Positions 1 through 10,806 of a DNA stretch of 64,000 nucleotides are shown here, in pieces. The position numbers and the translations under genes were made by a program. Positions within the stretch are counted from its first letter, which is position 1, and the number at the start of each line of letters is the position of its first letter. The notes under the pieces are model-generated. The model was not told the DNA's origin. It saw only the letters and a program-made list of their open reading frames with translations, and made no database searches. This DNA comes from Promerops cafer. Lineage: Eukaryota; Chordata; Aves; Passeriformes; Nectariniidae. Where the stretch lies: NCBI GenBank assembly GCA_013398275.1, contig VZSE01005027.1, positions 20,384 through 84,383 on the forward strand, in the 5' to 3' direction.

Positions 1-1065
1 ATGATGATGATGTTTATCATTATTTTCATCATCACTACTGCTATGTCCATGAAGTGGTGGTGAAGGTAACTCATTACAACGCAATACAAAAATAATCATC
101 GACTCAAAATAACAATAGCCATTAGTACAAATAAGTGGAGTTTCTCTTGGACTTGGGGGGGTGGGGAAAGCAGAGAACAGTGACTAAACCGAGTATTTAA
201 GCTACCTGCATTCAGCTTGATTTGATTTTTCCAGAGTTTGCTTGCTCCATTCCTTTCTTCCTTTCTTTCATCATTTCTTTCCCTCTTCAATTTCTCGTCT
301 TCATTTTTTCTTGAACAATTGTCAAAGGATGTTTTTCAGTCCATTGCTTGTTTACAGCCTTGATCCAGCAAGTAATTTAGACACATAAAATTTTATCCTA
401 TGATGCATCACCTGCAATTGTGAAGAGCTTCTGTTGCTTTCAGTGGAAGAATTCACACATGATGATTTAGGCACTGGCATGAAGGCCATGATCAGGCAGA
501 AACAAATATTTTCTGCCAGTTCTTTGCTATTTGGTCTACAGCAGGCCAGCATGAGCTACTTCTGTCTCCTGTGAATTGCTACCCCTTCTTATTTATGAGG
601 CAAGAACAAAGTACAGGATATCATGGAATGAAGTCTTGACCATTTCCTCTCATGAATAAAACCAGAAATATATCACACTGACAAAAATCTAAATTCATTA
701 CAAGTTTAGCTTCAGTCTTTTCTCATTTAGCCAAGTTTCTACAACCCACCATAGTCAAGAAGGCTTTTTTCACTTCTAAAAGACTGGCTGCAGCTTCATC
801 TTTGGGATTCAAGTAATTTTGCAGGATCATAAAATAACCAACTTATTAGAGAATAGCTGCTGAGCCCTTCTATGAATTTATTATCAAAGTATAATTTGCC
901 ATGCTGCACATGTAATTTATTCCTACAGGCTCTACTGTAATGGATCCATCTTAGATATTAATTTTTTTTTTCTTTTGATTGAACTTTCTCTTCACCTTCT
1001 TAAACTTTGAGAAATAAATGCAAAATTTCACTGAAGGTGTTCACCTTAATATCCTTCATTTCCAG
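1..1065 (+). other. IGFBP1: IGFBP1 intron 1, 3' part
   Basis: Non-coding sequence before exon 2. It opens with a short ATG/ATC triplet-rich tract (1-37) and has a T-run at about 961-971. I see no exon in it; short open frames here have no family resemblance. Confidence 0.8.
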
Positions 1066-1244
1066 ATTCTATAGAACCTGATGATATGCCTTTGGAAAGC
1101 ACTGAAATAACACAGGATCAGCTGCTGAACTATCAGTCGATGTTTCCAATAGGCCAGGATAAATCCATACTCTGGAATTCCATCACTGCATATGAAAACA
1201 TGAAAGCGAAGAGAATATCTGAACTCAAGAAATGGAAAGAGCAG
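1066..1244 (+). CDS. IGFBP1: IGFBP1 exon 2 (linker domain)
   Basis: The acceptor is TTCATTTCCAG ending at 1065 and the donor is GCAG|GTGGGT at 1245. The exon starts in phase 1, so its first two bases complete a codon begun in exon 1, and it ends on a whole codon. It encodes 59 full codons. The serine in LESTEIT corresponds by position to a phosphorylated serine in the human linker, so phosphorylation here is an inference. The downstream intron reads open past the donor, but that extension is not family-like. Confidence 0.94.
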
Positions 1245-4200
1245 GTGGGTTTTCTTTGTAAAACTTTCAGACACATTTTCAGTAGAGCCTCACAAAAAAA
1301 TTCCAGCAGCAACTTTGAAATGTCAGTATTTTGGGTAGCTGGCAAATCAGCTTTTGGAATGTTCTCATCAGATGCTTGAGGAACAGACAAAATGTCTAGA
1401 GCCATAATAACAGGCATGCATCGGGTATGTCCTAAACAGACTTCATGCAGAGGCTGAATGTTTCACCATATTTATGATCAGATTATAACCTAGCCCCTTA
1501 ATTTACAGGAATCTCTATTAAATTCTTGGGCTCCCTTTTTGTTTTAGTTAAGAAAAGACATTTGTCACTGGTCCAACACACAGAGAAATAAAAGGGAGTC
1601 CTTCCATGTAGTTATTGATGAAACGCCAGTGCAAAACAAAATGCGATTCTCTCTGATCACAAGGAAACACTATTAAGTACATTCATGTAGGAAGACAAAA
1701 AGCTCAACAATTAAAGTGAGGTTCGACCCTGCAAAATCCTAGTGGGTAATGAGAATGTAGGGCCTTTGCAAGCAGGTTTGCGTTCCACTTGAGGGCACCA
1801 GAGGACCGCGGTTAGACCGGTCCCAGGCTGCAGCGCCCCTGCATTATGGAGCTGGGTTAGTCGGGCAGCACAGCAGCCTAAGTTCGTAATGGTCTCTGAC
1901 AAAATGGAAAAGAAAAAGAAAAAATATACTAATCACCACCCTACCTTAAAAAGCCTCATTCCATATCCAGAACAGGACTAAATCACTGATTTAGTTTGAA
2001 CTGTTATGTACATGTGCTGTTAGCTGAAGTTCTGATTTTTAGGGCTTCTGCTTTTCTCACCCAGAGCCACAGATAAAGCCACAGACTGGAATATGACAGC
2101 TTATATGAGGGGTAACATGGCGAGGTTTTGCAAAAGCAGAGGTTATGTTTTCACTCAAAAGTAGAAATATTTGTTCAGTCACTTTTCCTTTCTTGTACTG
2201 ATTCAAATGTGTTACGTACTATTGATGTACAGAAATGGTGACTTTGAAAAAAAGAGCCAGCAAATTGTGAAAGCAATGAATATTGCAAACAGTTCTTCAT
2301 TCCCAGTTCCAAGAACTTTGGGGTTTGGTCCCAGAGGTACAGAATGGCTCTGTGTTGCTTTGGTAACTGTTCTGTCCTGTACAAAAGATAACAAACATTC
2401 AGATGTTTTTTCTTGCACCATCTATATATGTCTTGCACCTATCCTCCCTATATCAACAGAGCACAAGGCCATGGCAACCTGGAAAACGTGACCAATCCCA
2501 TGCACCAGTCTTCTAACTTTCACCTCCCCATAACAGGAGAGATTGTATCCTCTAAGCAGTAATGTGTTTACTTAGTACAGGTTAAATTTTCTTGAGTGGC
2601 AATTTAAGGACTAAAATCACCATGTTTATGAGAACAGAAAAAACCTCAAAGAATAAAAACAAAGGTCTGAATGCAACAGAGTTTATTGGCTGTGGTCCTA
2701 CTGAAAGAAGAAAAATTACATGCAAAACAGTCTGGTGTAGACTTTATGCCTAATAAGTATTTTCAGCTTTTTACTGTCTATATTCTGTCACCTTTTGTGT
2801 AGCTGATTTCCTTGTGATTTTGGTATTCACTACCCTGGTATTCTTGCAGGGTCCTTGTCAGAAGGAGCTCTACAGAGCCCTGTATAAATTGGTGAAGGCT
2901 CAGCAAAGAAGCAGAGGGGAGATTTACAAATTTTACTTGCCCAACTGCAACAAGAATGGATTTTACCACAGCAAACAGGTGCGTGCCTTTTTCCCCTTCT
3001 CTGCTCACAGCAGTGCTGCGACTAGGCTTACACAGCCAACCCTTTCACAGCCCTCTGCTTCCAAACTCACAAGTTTGCAGCAGGTTGTGAAAACAGGGAT
3101 GCTTAGAGCAGATGGTTCATCCTTCTCTTCGAGGTGAGCTGCATGCTGGTTGCTGTCAGCAATAGAGGCAGAAGTCTTTTCCCTTCACAGAACAGGTGCA
3201 CTCAAAGCCTCTTCCAAAATATTTTAACCCTATCTGCTCCCATGTACTTGATTTGTTAGCATACATTCAGTCGACGTGAAATCGTAATGTCTGCCATACT
3301 ACCTGCCAAAACCCATTGAATATATAATAATCACTATGTAAAAAGTGGGCTCTCAGCTCACAGGCAGTGGAAAACCTACATAGGTAGTGAAAAAAAAACC
3401 TCTTTGGAGCAAAACTAACCTTCTGAAAGCCCAACAAAAATACTGATTTGTGCTGCCTGTGGATTAGGTTATTTGCTCATTTCCATTATACCCTCAAAAA
3501 AATCTATTGCAAGTTACAGAGAGAGTAATCTGCAAAGCTAACTAAACCTCTGAACCTCAAGCCACACCCTGTAACCACAGGTCATGCCCACGAATTTAGT
3601 AGGTCTGCATAATTCTGTGTCACCTAGACTCCTTGGTTTTGGGTATGGCATCACGGTGTGACTCACTAACACTGTGACCTGGGATCTAATCAAGCGCAAA
3701 CAGAAACCTGTTTAAGCCCCTCCCCAAGGAAAAAACCCAAAACATACCACCTTATTTGTCTCCTTGTGTGAAGAGATAGAAAATTTAATCACTGCTCTCA
3801 TCCTATGAGATTGTATCTCCTGCCATCCTTCCAATTCTCACACTGGCACTGGAATATATTGCTGTTTTCTACTGCTGCTTACCAAGGACTGGAAAGTTTT
3901 AAATCTGAAGTTGGTCTTGTGATAGCTGAGCTTAGGTCTTCCCTAACCAAGTGTGTTGTTTAGAGGCTCTGCAGATCACTGCATTCAAACAAGTCTGTGC
4001 AACGCAGGTCCCCACCTTTTGATCCTAATTCTTGAGTCCAAGACCTCTACTGGCAGTACCTCACACGTAAGCTTACAGTTACTTATTGTGATTTTTTTTT
4101 TCTTATAATATTCTAGTGTGAAACTTTACTGGATGGAGAATCTGCTGAATGCTGGTGTGTCAATCCAAAAAACGGCAGAAGAATTCCTGGATCTCCAGAA

Positions 4201-4248
4201 ATTAAAGGAGACCCAGAATGCCAACAGTATCTCAGCTCACAAGAATAA
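1066..4248 (+). CDS. IGFBP1: IGFBP1, insulin-like growth factor binding protein 1 (exons 2-4; exon 1 is outside the window)
   Basis: The gene encodes a secreted carrier that binds IGF-I and IGF-II and controls their access to receptors. Three exons join in frame: 1066-1244, 2850-2978 and 4117-4248. They give 145 residues plus one split codon, which matches the linker and C-terminal part of the roughly 260-residue family. Exon 2 encodes the acidic linker with LESTEITQDQL and the KKWKEQ end. Exons 3 and 4 form a thyroglobulin type-1 domain with all six cysteines (PC, NC, QC, CWC pair, EC) and the diagnostic CWCV. The N-terminal cysteine-rich IGFBP domain and signal peptide are on exon 1, left of position 1. 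Mammalian IGFBP1 has RGD near the C-terminus; here it reads KGD. Distinction from other IGFBPs rests on the PESTEIT-like linker, the FYLPNCNKNGFYHS segment and the IPGSPEI.GDP segment, all typical of IGFBP1, and on the adjacent IGFBP3. Confidence 0.95.
1245..2849 (+). other. IGFBP1: IGFBP1 intron 2
   Basis: A 1,605-bp intron with canonical GT and AG ends. A GC-richer patch at about 1720-1890 stands out from the AT-rich surroundings, but I cannot match it to a known repeat. Confidence 0.9.
2850..2978 (+). CDS. IGFBP1: IGFBP1 exon 3 (first half of thyroglobulin type-1 domain)
   Basis: The acceptor is TATTCTTGCAG ending at 2849 and the donor is ACAG|GTGCGT at 2979. The exon is exactly 43 codons in phase 0 at both ends. 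It begins GPCQKELYRAL and ends with PNCNKNGFYHSKQ, carrying the first two cysteines of the domain. Confidence 0.95.
2979..4116 (+). other. IGFBP1: IGFBP1 intron 3
   Basis: A 1,138-bp intron with canonical GT and AG ends. A T-run lies 20-30 bases before the acceptor. Nothing else recognised. Confidence 0.9.
4117..4248 (+). CDS. IGFBP1: IGFBP1 exon 4, coding part and stop
   Basis: The acceptor is TAATATTCTAG ending at 4116. The exon encodes 43 residues and a TAA stop at 4246-4248. It carries CWCV, the KGD tripeptide at the position of mammalian RGD, and the last domain cysteine. An AATAAA hexamer (4244-4249) overlaps the last codon and the stop. Confidence 0.95.
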   Translation, partial: CETLLDGESAECWCVNPKNGRRIPGSPEIKGDPECQQYLSSQE

Positions 4249-5040
4249 AATTAAACCCCAAGGTTTTTCACACCAAGTTTTCTGTGGGGCCTGTTATAGT
4301 CAGGAACCATTCCAGTCAGGAGCCATTTCACTAAGGTAGTCTTGTGCACCTGATTTTGAGCGTATGAGTAACCCCATAAAGTAACACTTTTACTGCACTG
4401 AGATTGCCTACATGTTTAAGTGACAAATGTGAGCAACTGCAAGATCAAATCCTATAATCTTGTATATTTTGTTTGTATAATATTATATATACCCTCATAT
4501 GTAAAGCTGATGAATTATTTATTTTGCAATGCATGTATTTTTGTCTCTCTGTGTTGTTACTAATTTATATTCTCAAACACTTCATAACTTTATATTTAAA
4601 TGCTTAATATTGTTGTGCTTAAATATATGCATCATGTTGGAGGAATGTTGCAACTTAAGCCTTCAAATGGCATAGCTATTGGGAAAAATGACTTGTAAAC
4701 TTGCATTTTTGTACTACGTATTTATAGATGTAAAACTGAATTTTTAAAAATAGATTTCAGTAGAAAGCATGCTTAGAAACTTATTTAAAACATGTTTTGT
4801 GAACATATTATGTTATTTTTGCACCTCTGTTTCAATGACAAGCTCTTTCTTAAAATGAAAAATTATATACTGAAGCTCCTGATGGGACAGTATTTGAATA
4901 TTTTTTAAACATATGCACTGGATAAATGGCAAAACACAATATGATATTCTGCACCACCTTTGACAAGTGTAAGTCGTTCACAATGTTCACAATATTATTT
5001 AAAATGAGCTATTAAAAGTCTTCTGCTATGCCCTTGTCTC
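4249..5040 (+). promoter_or_regulatory. IGFBP1: IGFBP1 3'UTR with AU-rich elements
   Basis: The stretch after the stop is AT-rich and contains ATTTA pentamers at 4517, 4563, 4594, 4720, 4783 and 4997. A likely cleavage signal, ATTAAA, is at 5011-5016, followed by a T-rich downstream element at about 5030-5060. AUUUA motifs are known to destabilise mRNAs, and IGFBP1 mRNA is known to turn over fast in mammals, so an instability role is a fair inference. The exact 3' end is not visible from sequence. Confidence 0.7.
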
Positions 5041-7010
5041 TTGTTTTCTTCTTGTTTCCCTTCAACAGTCTGACCTCAGCAGGAAAACAGGCAAAAGTCT
5101 TGCAAATCTGCTTCCTGAATGCCACACTCCTTTTAGCTTCAATGAGTTTCCTTCTTTTGGTCTCCCTGCCCTGTTCCCCTAGTCTTGTTCTCTCCAGTCC
5201 CAGCTGTGCCGTGCAAGCCTCTGCCTTGGGCAAAACAGCAGCCTCCAAGGGAAGTTCTTAAAAGATTTTCTGGATAGGAAAGCTGAATGCCTTTCTCCAC
5301 TCAAAAGCCCAAGACAGCAGTATTAGTACATTTACAAGATAACATCAAAACTAGAAAGAGCCATTTCCTGCACAGAAAGTCAGAGGTTATAAAAAGGAGG
5401 CTGGAAAAAACTCAGCCTTATACTTTTTTTCTGAAAGCAGAGAACAGGGTACTCTTGGCTTGGGATATATTTCTCTCCCCTACATCTTCCTTTAACTTAG
5501 TGATTGCAGAGAAATAGAGAATGCAAGTGACTGCCATTCTGGCTTCAAGCTGATTTTGTCCATGGAGAAACAGGTGTGGGAGTAAGCAAGTTCCACAGGT
5601 GAAAACAGTCTGCACCAACCCTTCCCATGAAAACAGCCGGGGAGGAGAGTGATAACATTTTCTAAGATTCTGGCAGAAGTGAAAGCCTGAAATCCTGCTG
5701 CCATTTGTTGGCACAAACTTTGAGTTTTAAATGGGGGAGGGAAGCCGCTTGTTGAAACTGCAAAACGAAAGCATGGAGATCTCTGCTCTCCCTGTCAAGT
5801 TTCTGGGGCTTCATACATTGCGCTTGCTGCCTGTGTTGGCTGTATCTGCATGCCAATGTCTGCCAGTCCAGTGGGGGTCTGTTTAAACTGCTCTGGATTT
5901 AAAAGTGTGGATATACTACTGACCTCCTTTGTGAAGTCTTTTGAGATCTTCCCAAGGAAAGCACTGCAAAAAAGCCGTCGATGGTATTGGTATTGTAAGT
6001 AACTAATGTCTAACATCCCTGTAATGAGCTACTGTGAGACCTGGCTAGAAGTTACAGCACCACATTCACTATGTCAAAATGCTTGGCAGTCACTGTATCA
6101 AAATAATGACGAAGCAGCAAGTTTTGGAGTCCTTTTCAGGGAGTCTGCTCAGCACGGAACAATTGTCATGGCATTGCCAAGGGAACATGGTGAAGAAAGG
6201 AGGGGAAATCATAGTCTCACAGCTACAGCCCACTCTTAAGGGTACTCTGACTGCTCTTACCCCATAGACCTTGTGTAAAGGTTTAGCTCTAAAGAGCAGA
6301 AATTGATTCTTTTTGTTGGGATAATTATATATATAGGGGAAGCATTCATAGTTTATGTAGTAATAGTCTATTTACAGAATAGCAGTCCAGTGGACGGCTA
6401 CTTCCAATGTTTTGCAGGGTGGAAGGTTCCCATCCTAGCTGTAAGAAATTGGAGTTTCCAGTGAGGACAGGGGTTTAGGAGATACTAATTCCTCTAATTG
6501 TAGTAAGTACCAGAAGCAGAAGTTACTTTGCACAACATTCAGCATTGATAGGCCAATTTCTTAGAAGTGTTTAGCCCCTTCCTTCCCACTGAAATTGGCA
6601 GGGGAGGCATGCCTCCTTATCTGCAATCTGGCCTCCTATGACATCTTGCCAGGACTCACCAGGACAGACATCTGCTCAGCTGCTCTGGGATGAACTGTCT
6701 GACCAGGACCAGACTCTTCCGTATACTGGGATTAGGACTAATGCAAGGAGGCAAAGCAGGCAAATTTTATCTTCCCTATAAAAATGCTGCCAGGAGTTTG
6801 GACTACGTTTACACCATAGATGACACATACCTTGCTTTGTCCTAATTTTTATGAACAGCCTCAAACATCAGGGTGAAAAATCAAAGGTCTTCAGTTTTGC
6901 TTTGTTTTATTCTTTCTGTTTGTGGAGCACTTTGGTTTTGTTGTTTCGGGGTTTTTTTGTTTGGCTGGTTGGTTTTAGTTTTGGTTTTTTTGGTTGTTGT
7001 TTTGTTGGGG
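5041..7010. other. Intergenic, IGFBP1 3' side
   Basis: No gene recognised. The last 100 bases (6905-7010) become T/G-rich leading into the heptamer array. Confidence 0.6.
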
Positions 7011-7011
7011 T

Positions 7012-7650
7012 TCTCTTTTCTCTTTTCTCTTTTCTCTTTTCTCTTTTCTCTTTTCTCTTTTCTCTTTTCTCTTTTCTCTTTTCTCTTTTCTCTTTTCTCT
7101 TTTCTCTTTTCTCTTTTCTCTTTTCTCTTTTCTCTTTTCTCTTTTCTCTTTTCTCTTTTCTCTTTTCTCTTTTCTCTTTTCTCTTTTCTCTTTTCTCTTT
7201 TCTCTTTTCTCTTTTCTCTTTTCTCTTTTCTCTTTTCTCTTTTCTCTTTTCTCTTTTCTCTTTTCTCTTTTCTCTTTTCTCTTTTCTCTTTTCTCTTTTC
7301 TCTTTTCTCTTTTCTCTTTTCTCTTTTCTCTTTTCTCTTTTCTCTTTTCTCTTTTCTCTTTTCTCTTTTCTCTTTTCTCTTTTCTCTTTTCTCTTTTCTC
7401 TTTTCTCTTTTCTCTTTTCTCTTTTCTCTTTTCTCTTTTCTCTTTTCTCTTTTCTCTTTTCTCTTTTCTCTTTTCTCTTTTCTCTTTTCTCTTTTCTCTT
7501 TTCTCTTTTCTCTTTTCTCTTTTCTCTTTTCTCTTTTCTCTTTTCTCTTTTCTCTTTTCTCTTTTCTCTTTTCTCTTTTCTCTTTTCTCTTTTCTCTTTT
7601 CTCTTTTCTCTTTTCTCTTTTCTCTTTTCTCTTTTCTCTTTTCTCTTTTC
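7012..7650. repeat. Heptanucleotide microsatellite (TCTCTTT)n, about 91 copies
   Basis: A virtually perfect 7-bp unit repeats for 639 bp. The + strand is purely pyrimidine and the - strand purely purine. Because no stop codon can be written with only T and C, or only A and G, all six frames are open, which produces several false long ORFs of the FLFSLFS and KREKREK kind. Long mirror-symmetric polypurine tracts can form triplex DNA; that is general knowledge and is not shown here. Confidence 0.98.
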
Positions 7651-7655
7651 TTTTC

Positions 7656-10644
7656 CTTTTTTCCATGTGTCAGCTGGCAGTCCTGGCTTCAGTGTCTGCT
7701 GCAATGGTTCCTCCTGCGCTGGCAAGCCAAGCCTGGTGGGGATGTGGGCAAACAAGGAAGGTGACACAGGATACTCAGCAGCTCAGGTCGCCTGGTGTGT
7801 AGCTGGATGTGTAAAGGGGATCCTTGTTACTTCATCTCCCTCCCTTCATATTCACTTGCATTCCTCCTACTCTACATGAAAAGAAATTAGTTGGTGGGAA
7901 GGTCTTAGATGAGCATCTGTGATGTTTGGTTCATGTCATCTGAAAACCCTACCTACCCAGTTTGTGCTTCTTCCTGCCAAAACCCTGTCAGGTTTGCTGC
8001 AGCAGGGCTTTTTCAAGCCATCCCTCCTCCAGCCCATGGCCTACTGCCAGATGCAAAATGCTCATAGCACACAAATGAAGTCACTGCCCTCTGCACTTCA
8101 TTTTCTACCCACCGTTTCCCCTAAAGCTGTCCAAAGACAACCAAAAATCACTTGGTATTGGGCTCTGCTCATACTGAGTCAGTTCTGCTTTGGTGTACAG
8201 CAGAGACACATTTGTGTCAGCTAGAGCTGGCAGAAAGCGAGGGGAGAGAAAGGAGGAGAGAAAGAAAATGGTGGTGAAGGGTAGCCAACCCTAACACTGA
8301 AAGCTCATCAGCATCTGTCACTTCTCTACCATAAAGAACAAATGCTTTGGAAAAAAAAACTTAGGGAACAGCTTCCTGCAGACCCAGTCCAAAAGGCAAT
8401 TAGATACTAAGCACATGAAAATTTAGCCTTTTACTTTACAAACAAACATATTCCTTTGATCTTGCACTTGCTAATGTGAGTCTTAAACACAGAAAAAATT
8501 TAAAAGGTAAATGGAAAATGTATCATATATAGCTTTCTTTCCTCAGGGAGAAGAAAAGTGGGATGAAAAGGAATGGCACATGGCAGACTTGTCACAGGAT
8601 TTACTGCATTTCTGGAAAGCACTCAGCTCCCATACCACTAGATATTACAAGGGAACCCTAAAAAAATGCTAAAACAGAGCAGGTATTTTTCTGCAAAGTC
8701 AGAAGTAAAGATGCTTGTGCTTTGCCAGCAGTTTAGCAGCACTGACTTTTCAGAATTATGCTATTTTTCTACACTCATCATTGCTTTGCTATTGCAGAAC
8801 AACACCGATGTCTAACCCCAGCTCAACACATAATAATAATAATAATTATTAATAATAATAATACACTAAAACTAAAATAATAAAGAAAAAAGGCCTTTAA
8901 AAAAAAAGATCCAAACTACTCACTGCAAGCTAGACTCTCTGATCATGCTGCAAATTGAGTGGTCAAGTTCTATATGTATCTTCAGACAACACTTTTGAAG
9001 TTGGTCTACTTTTCCTCGGCTATCACACTCCTGATAAACCACTAGCCTAAACAGTCTCCTCAGGCTGCACTGAAGACAGGTCTCACGTTTTCTGTTTGCC
9101 AACACATTTTGCATTTATGGACCAACTGTTGCTGTATATTGCATCAAGAATTGGGCAGGTATCCAGACTGCACAGCAAATTGGGGTATCAGCATCTTAAC
9201 AAACACCTAATTGTGTTTATTTGACTCTGAGATTCAGGTAGGTGGTATATATTGAGTAACAGTAGCAGAATTGGTGCAAGTGGAAGGCTTCCCTTACTGA
9301 CATACCGCCCTAGTCATTTTTAAGTTAAAGGTGGGAGGGGACAAAGAAGGAGAGGATCTCTTGGGAATACAGCTTCTTCATTCTGTATCACCAGTAAGTA
9401 CCAAAAAACCAGCAGTGGAGCAGGAGCCCAGACATACCAGCACTTGCACTCTGAGAAATGAAAATAGCTCTGATGATAGCTCTGCCAACAAACAAAGGCT
9501 TTATTTTCCCTCCTTTTCTCCTCCCTTGACTTACGACCACCCCCAGAGAGCAAAGTTCATCTGCAAGGAAGCTACTGTGAGGTTGCAGGGAGAGGGGCAG
9601 CATCCCATGAGAAAGATGTGGGAGCAACGGGGCTCATGGATGTTGCAGTAAGGTTAAATGAATAAATTTAAACTTAGTCCATTCCAGATCATGGCTGTTT
9701 TATTTTGAAAAAGTTTCAGCTCATCTTTTCAGACTGCCTCTTGGATTATCAAGTCTGAGTGGCAGCATGGGCAGCAATAATCAACTCCCCAAGCTCAGTT
9801 AGTTCTTTTTCACTGAGTGCAAATTACATGATACATAGCAGACATAGGAAACAAGTTTCACCTTGAATATTCTCGATATGGCATAAGCAGGCAACAATAG
9901 CCTCTGCTCTCCAGTTGCAAGAAGTGAGGGAAATGCACTCTCAACCTGGCTCTTGTAAGCAAGTCCCTCCACTACTCCACTTTTGGAAGGTATTACCACA
10001 AATGGCTATGGGAAGCAGTCCTTCTCAATGACATTTTCTTTAGAGCTTTTCAGATTAGGCGATTTTTCTGCATGAAACCTCAGCTTCCTTCTGTAGAGAT
10101 AATTTTGCTACCTTTCTTTCCATCCCCTCTCATGGAGAGAGCAGTGGGGTAAAATTAGCCTTAACAGAGAAAGGCTCTTAAGGAATTTGGATAGGTCAGC
10201 AGAAGTGGAAAGCCAGGATGCACACAGTAGCAGGACATGAATTCTGCAAGGATAAACTGAGATTTGCAGCATTACCCTTTGCTTTTGCTAATACCTGGTC
10301 TCCATTTTTTTTTCAGCAACAACATTCTGCCTTGAAGTAATTTGCATTTTTTTAACATACGTACAGGGTAAAAGCAAAAAGAAAGTTTTTTCAATGGGAT
10401 TTTCTCTAAGGCTGGCATATATGCTTCTACTTCTGCAAAATCTGAACTGGAAGAAGTAAAAAAAATGCAGAGTTTTAAAACTAAAGCTTGTTCTGATGAG
10501 CAACAAATTTGTACTACTTGCCATTTTACCAGAAAATTTTCTTTTGGACAAAAAAAGTTGTAACATCTTCTTAATCAATACCATGCATAATGTAGACAAT
10601 CTCACGTGCTGGAACTTGGGACACCAAACTGCTACTGATAAGCT
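7656..10644. other. Intergenic between IGFBP1 and IGFBP3, middle part
   Basis: No gene recognised. It contains an (AAT)n-type low-complexity tract at 8829-8885. Confidence 0.6.
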
Positions 10645-10806
10645 CATAGGCCCATAGGGTCAAAGGATGGTTAAGGCTGGAAGGGATCACTGGAAGTGAC
10701 CTGGTCCACCCGTCCCTGCTCAAGCAGGGCCACCAGGGAATGGTTGCCTGGGACTGTGTCCAGATGGCTTTTGAGTATCTCCAAGGATGGAGACTCCAGA
10801 TACCCA
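10645..10806 (-). mobile_element. CR1 LINE 3'-end fragment
   Basis: Read on the - strand this matches the CR1 3' tail: the TCCAAGGATGGAGACTCCA motif, the CTGCTCAAGCAGGG box and the TGGAAGGGATCAC segment appear in the reverse order expected for a minus-strand copy. The terminal ATTCTATG repeats are degraded. Truncated and non-functional. Confidence 0.8.

Noticed and set aside
1711..1902. GC-rich patch in IGFBP1 intron 2 as an extra exon
   Set aside because: IGFBP1 exons 2 and 3 join in frame without it, and no family sequence is encoded there.
6851..7879. Open frames up to 342 codons on both strands (FLFSLFS or KREKREK repeats)
   Set aside because: They are translations of the TCTCTTT heptamer array. 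A tract of only T and C, or only A and G, cannot contain a stop codon.
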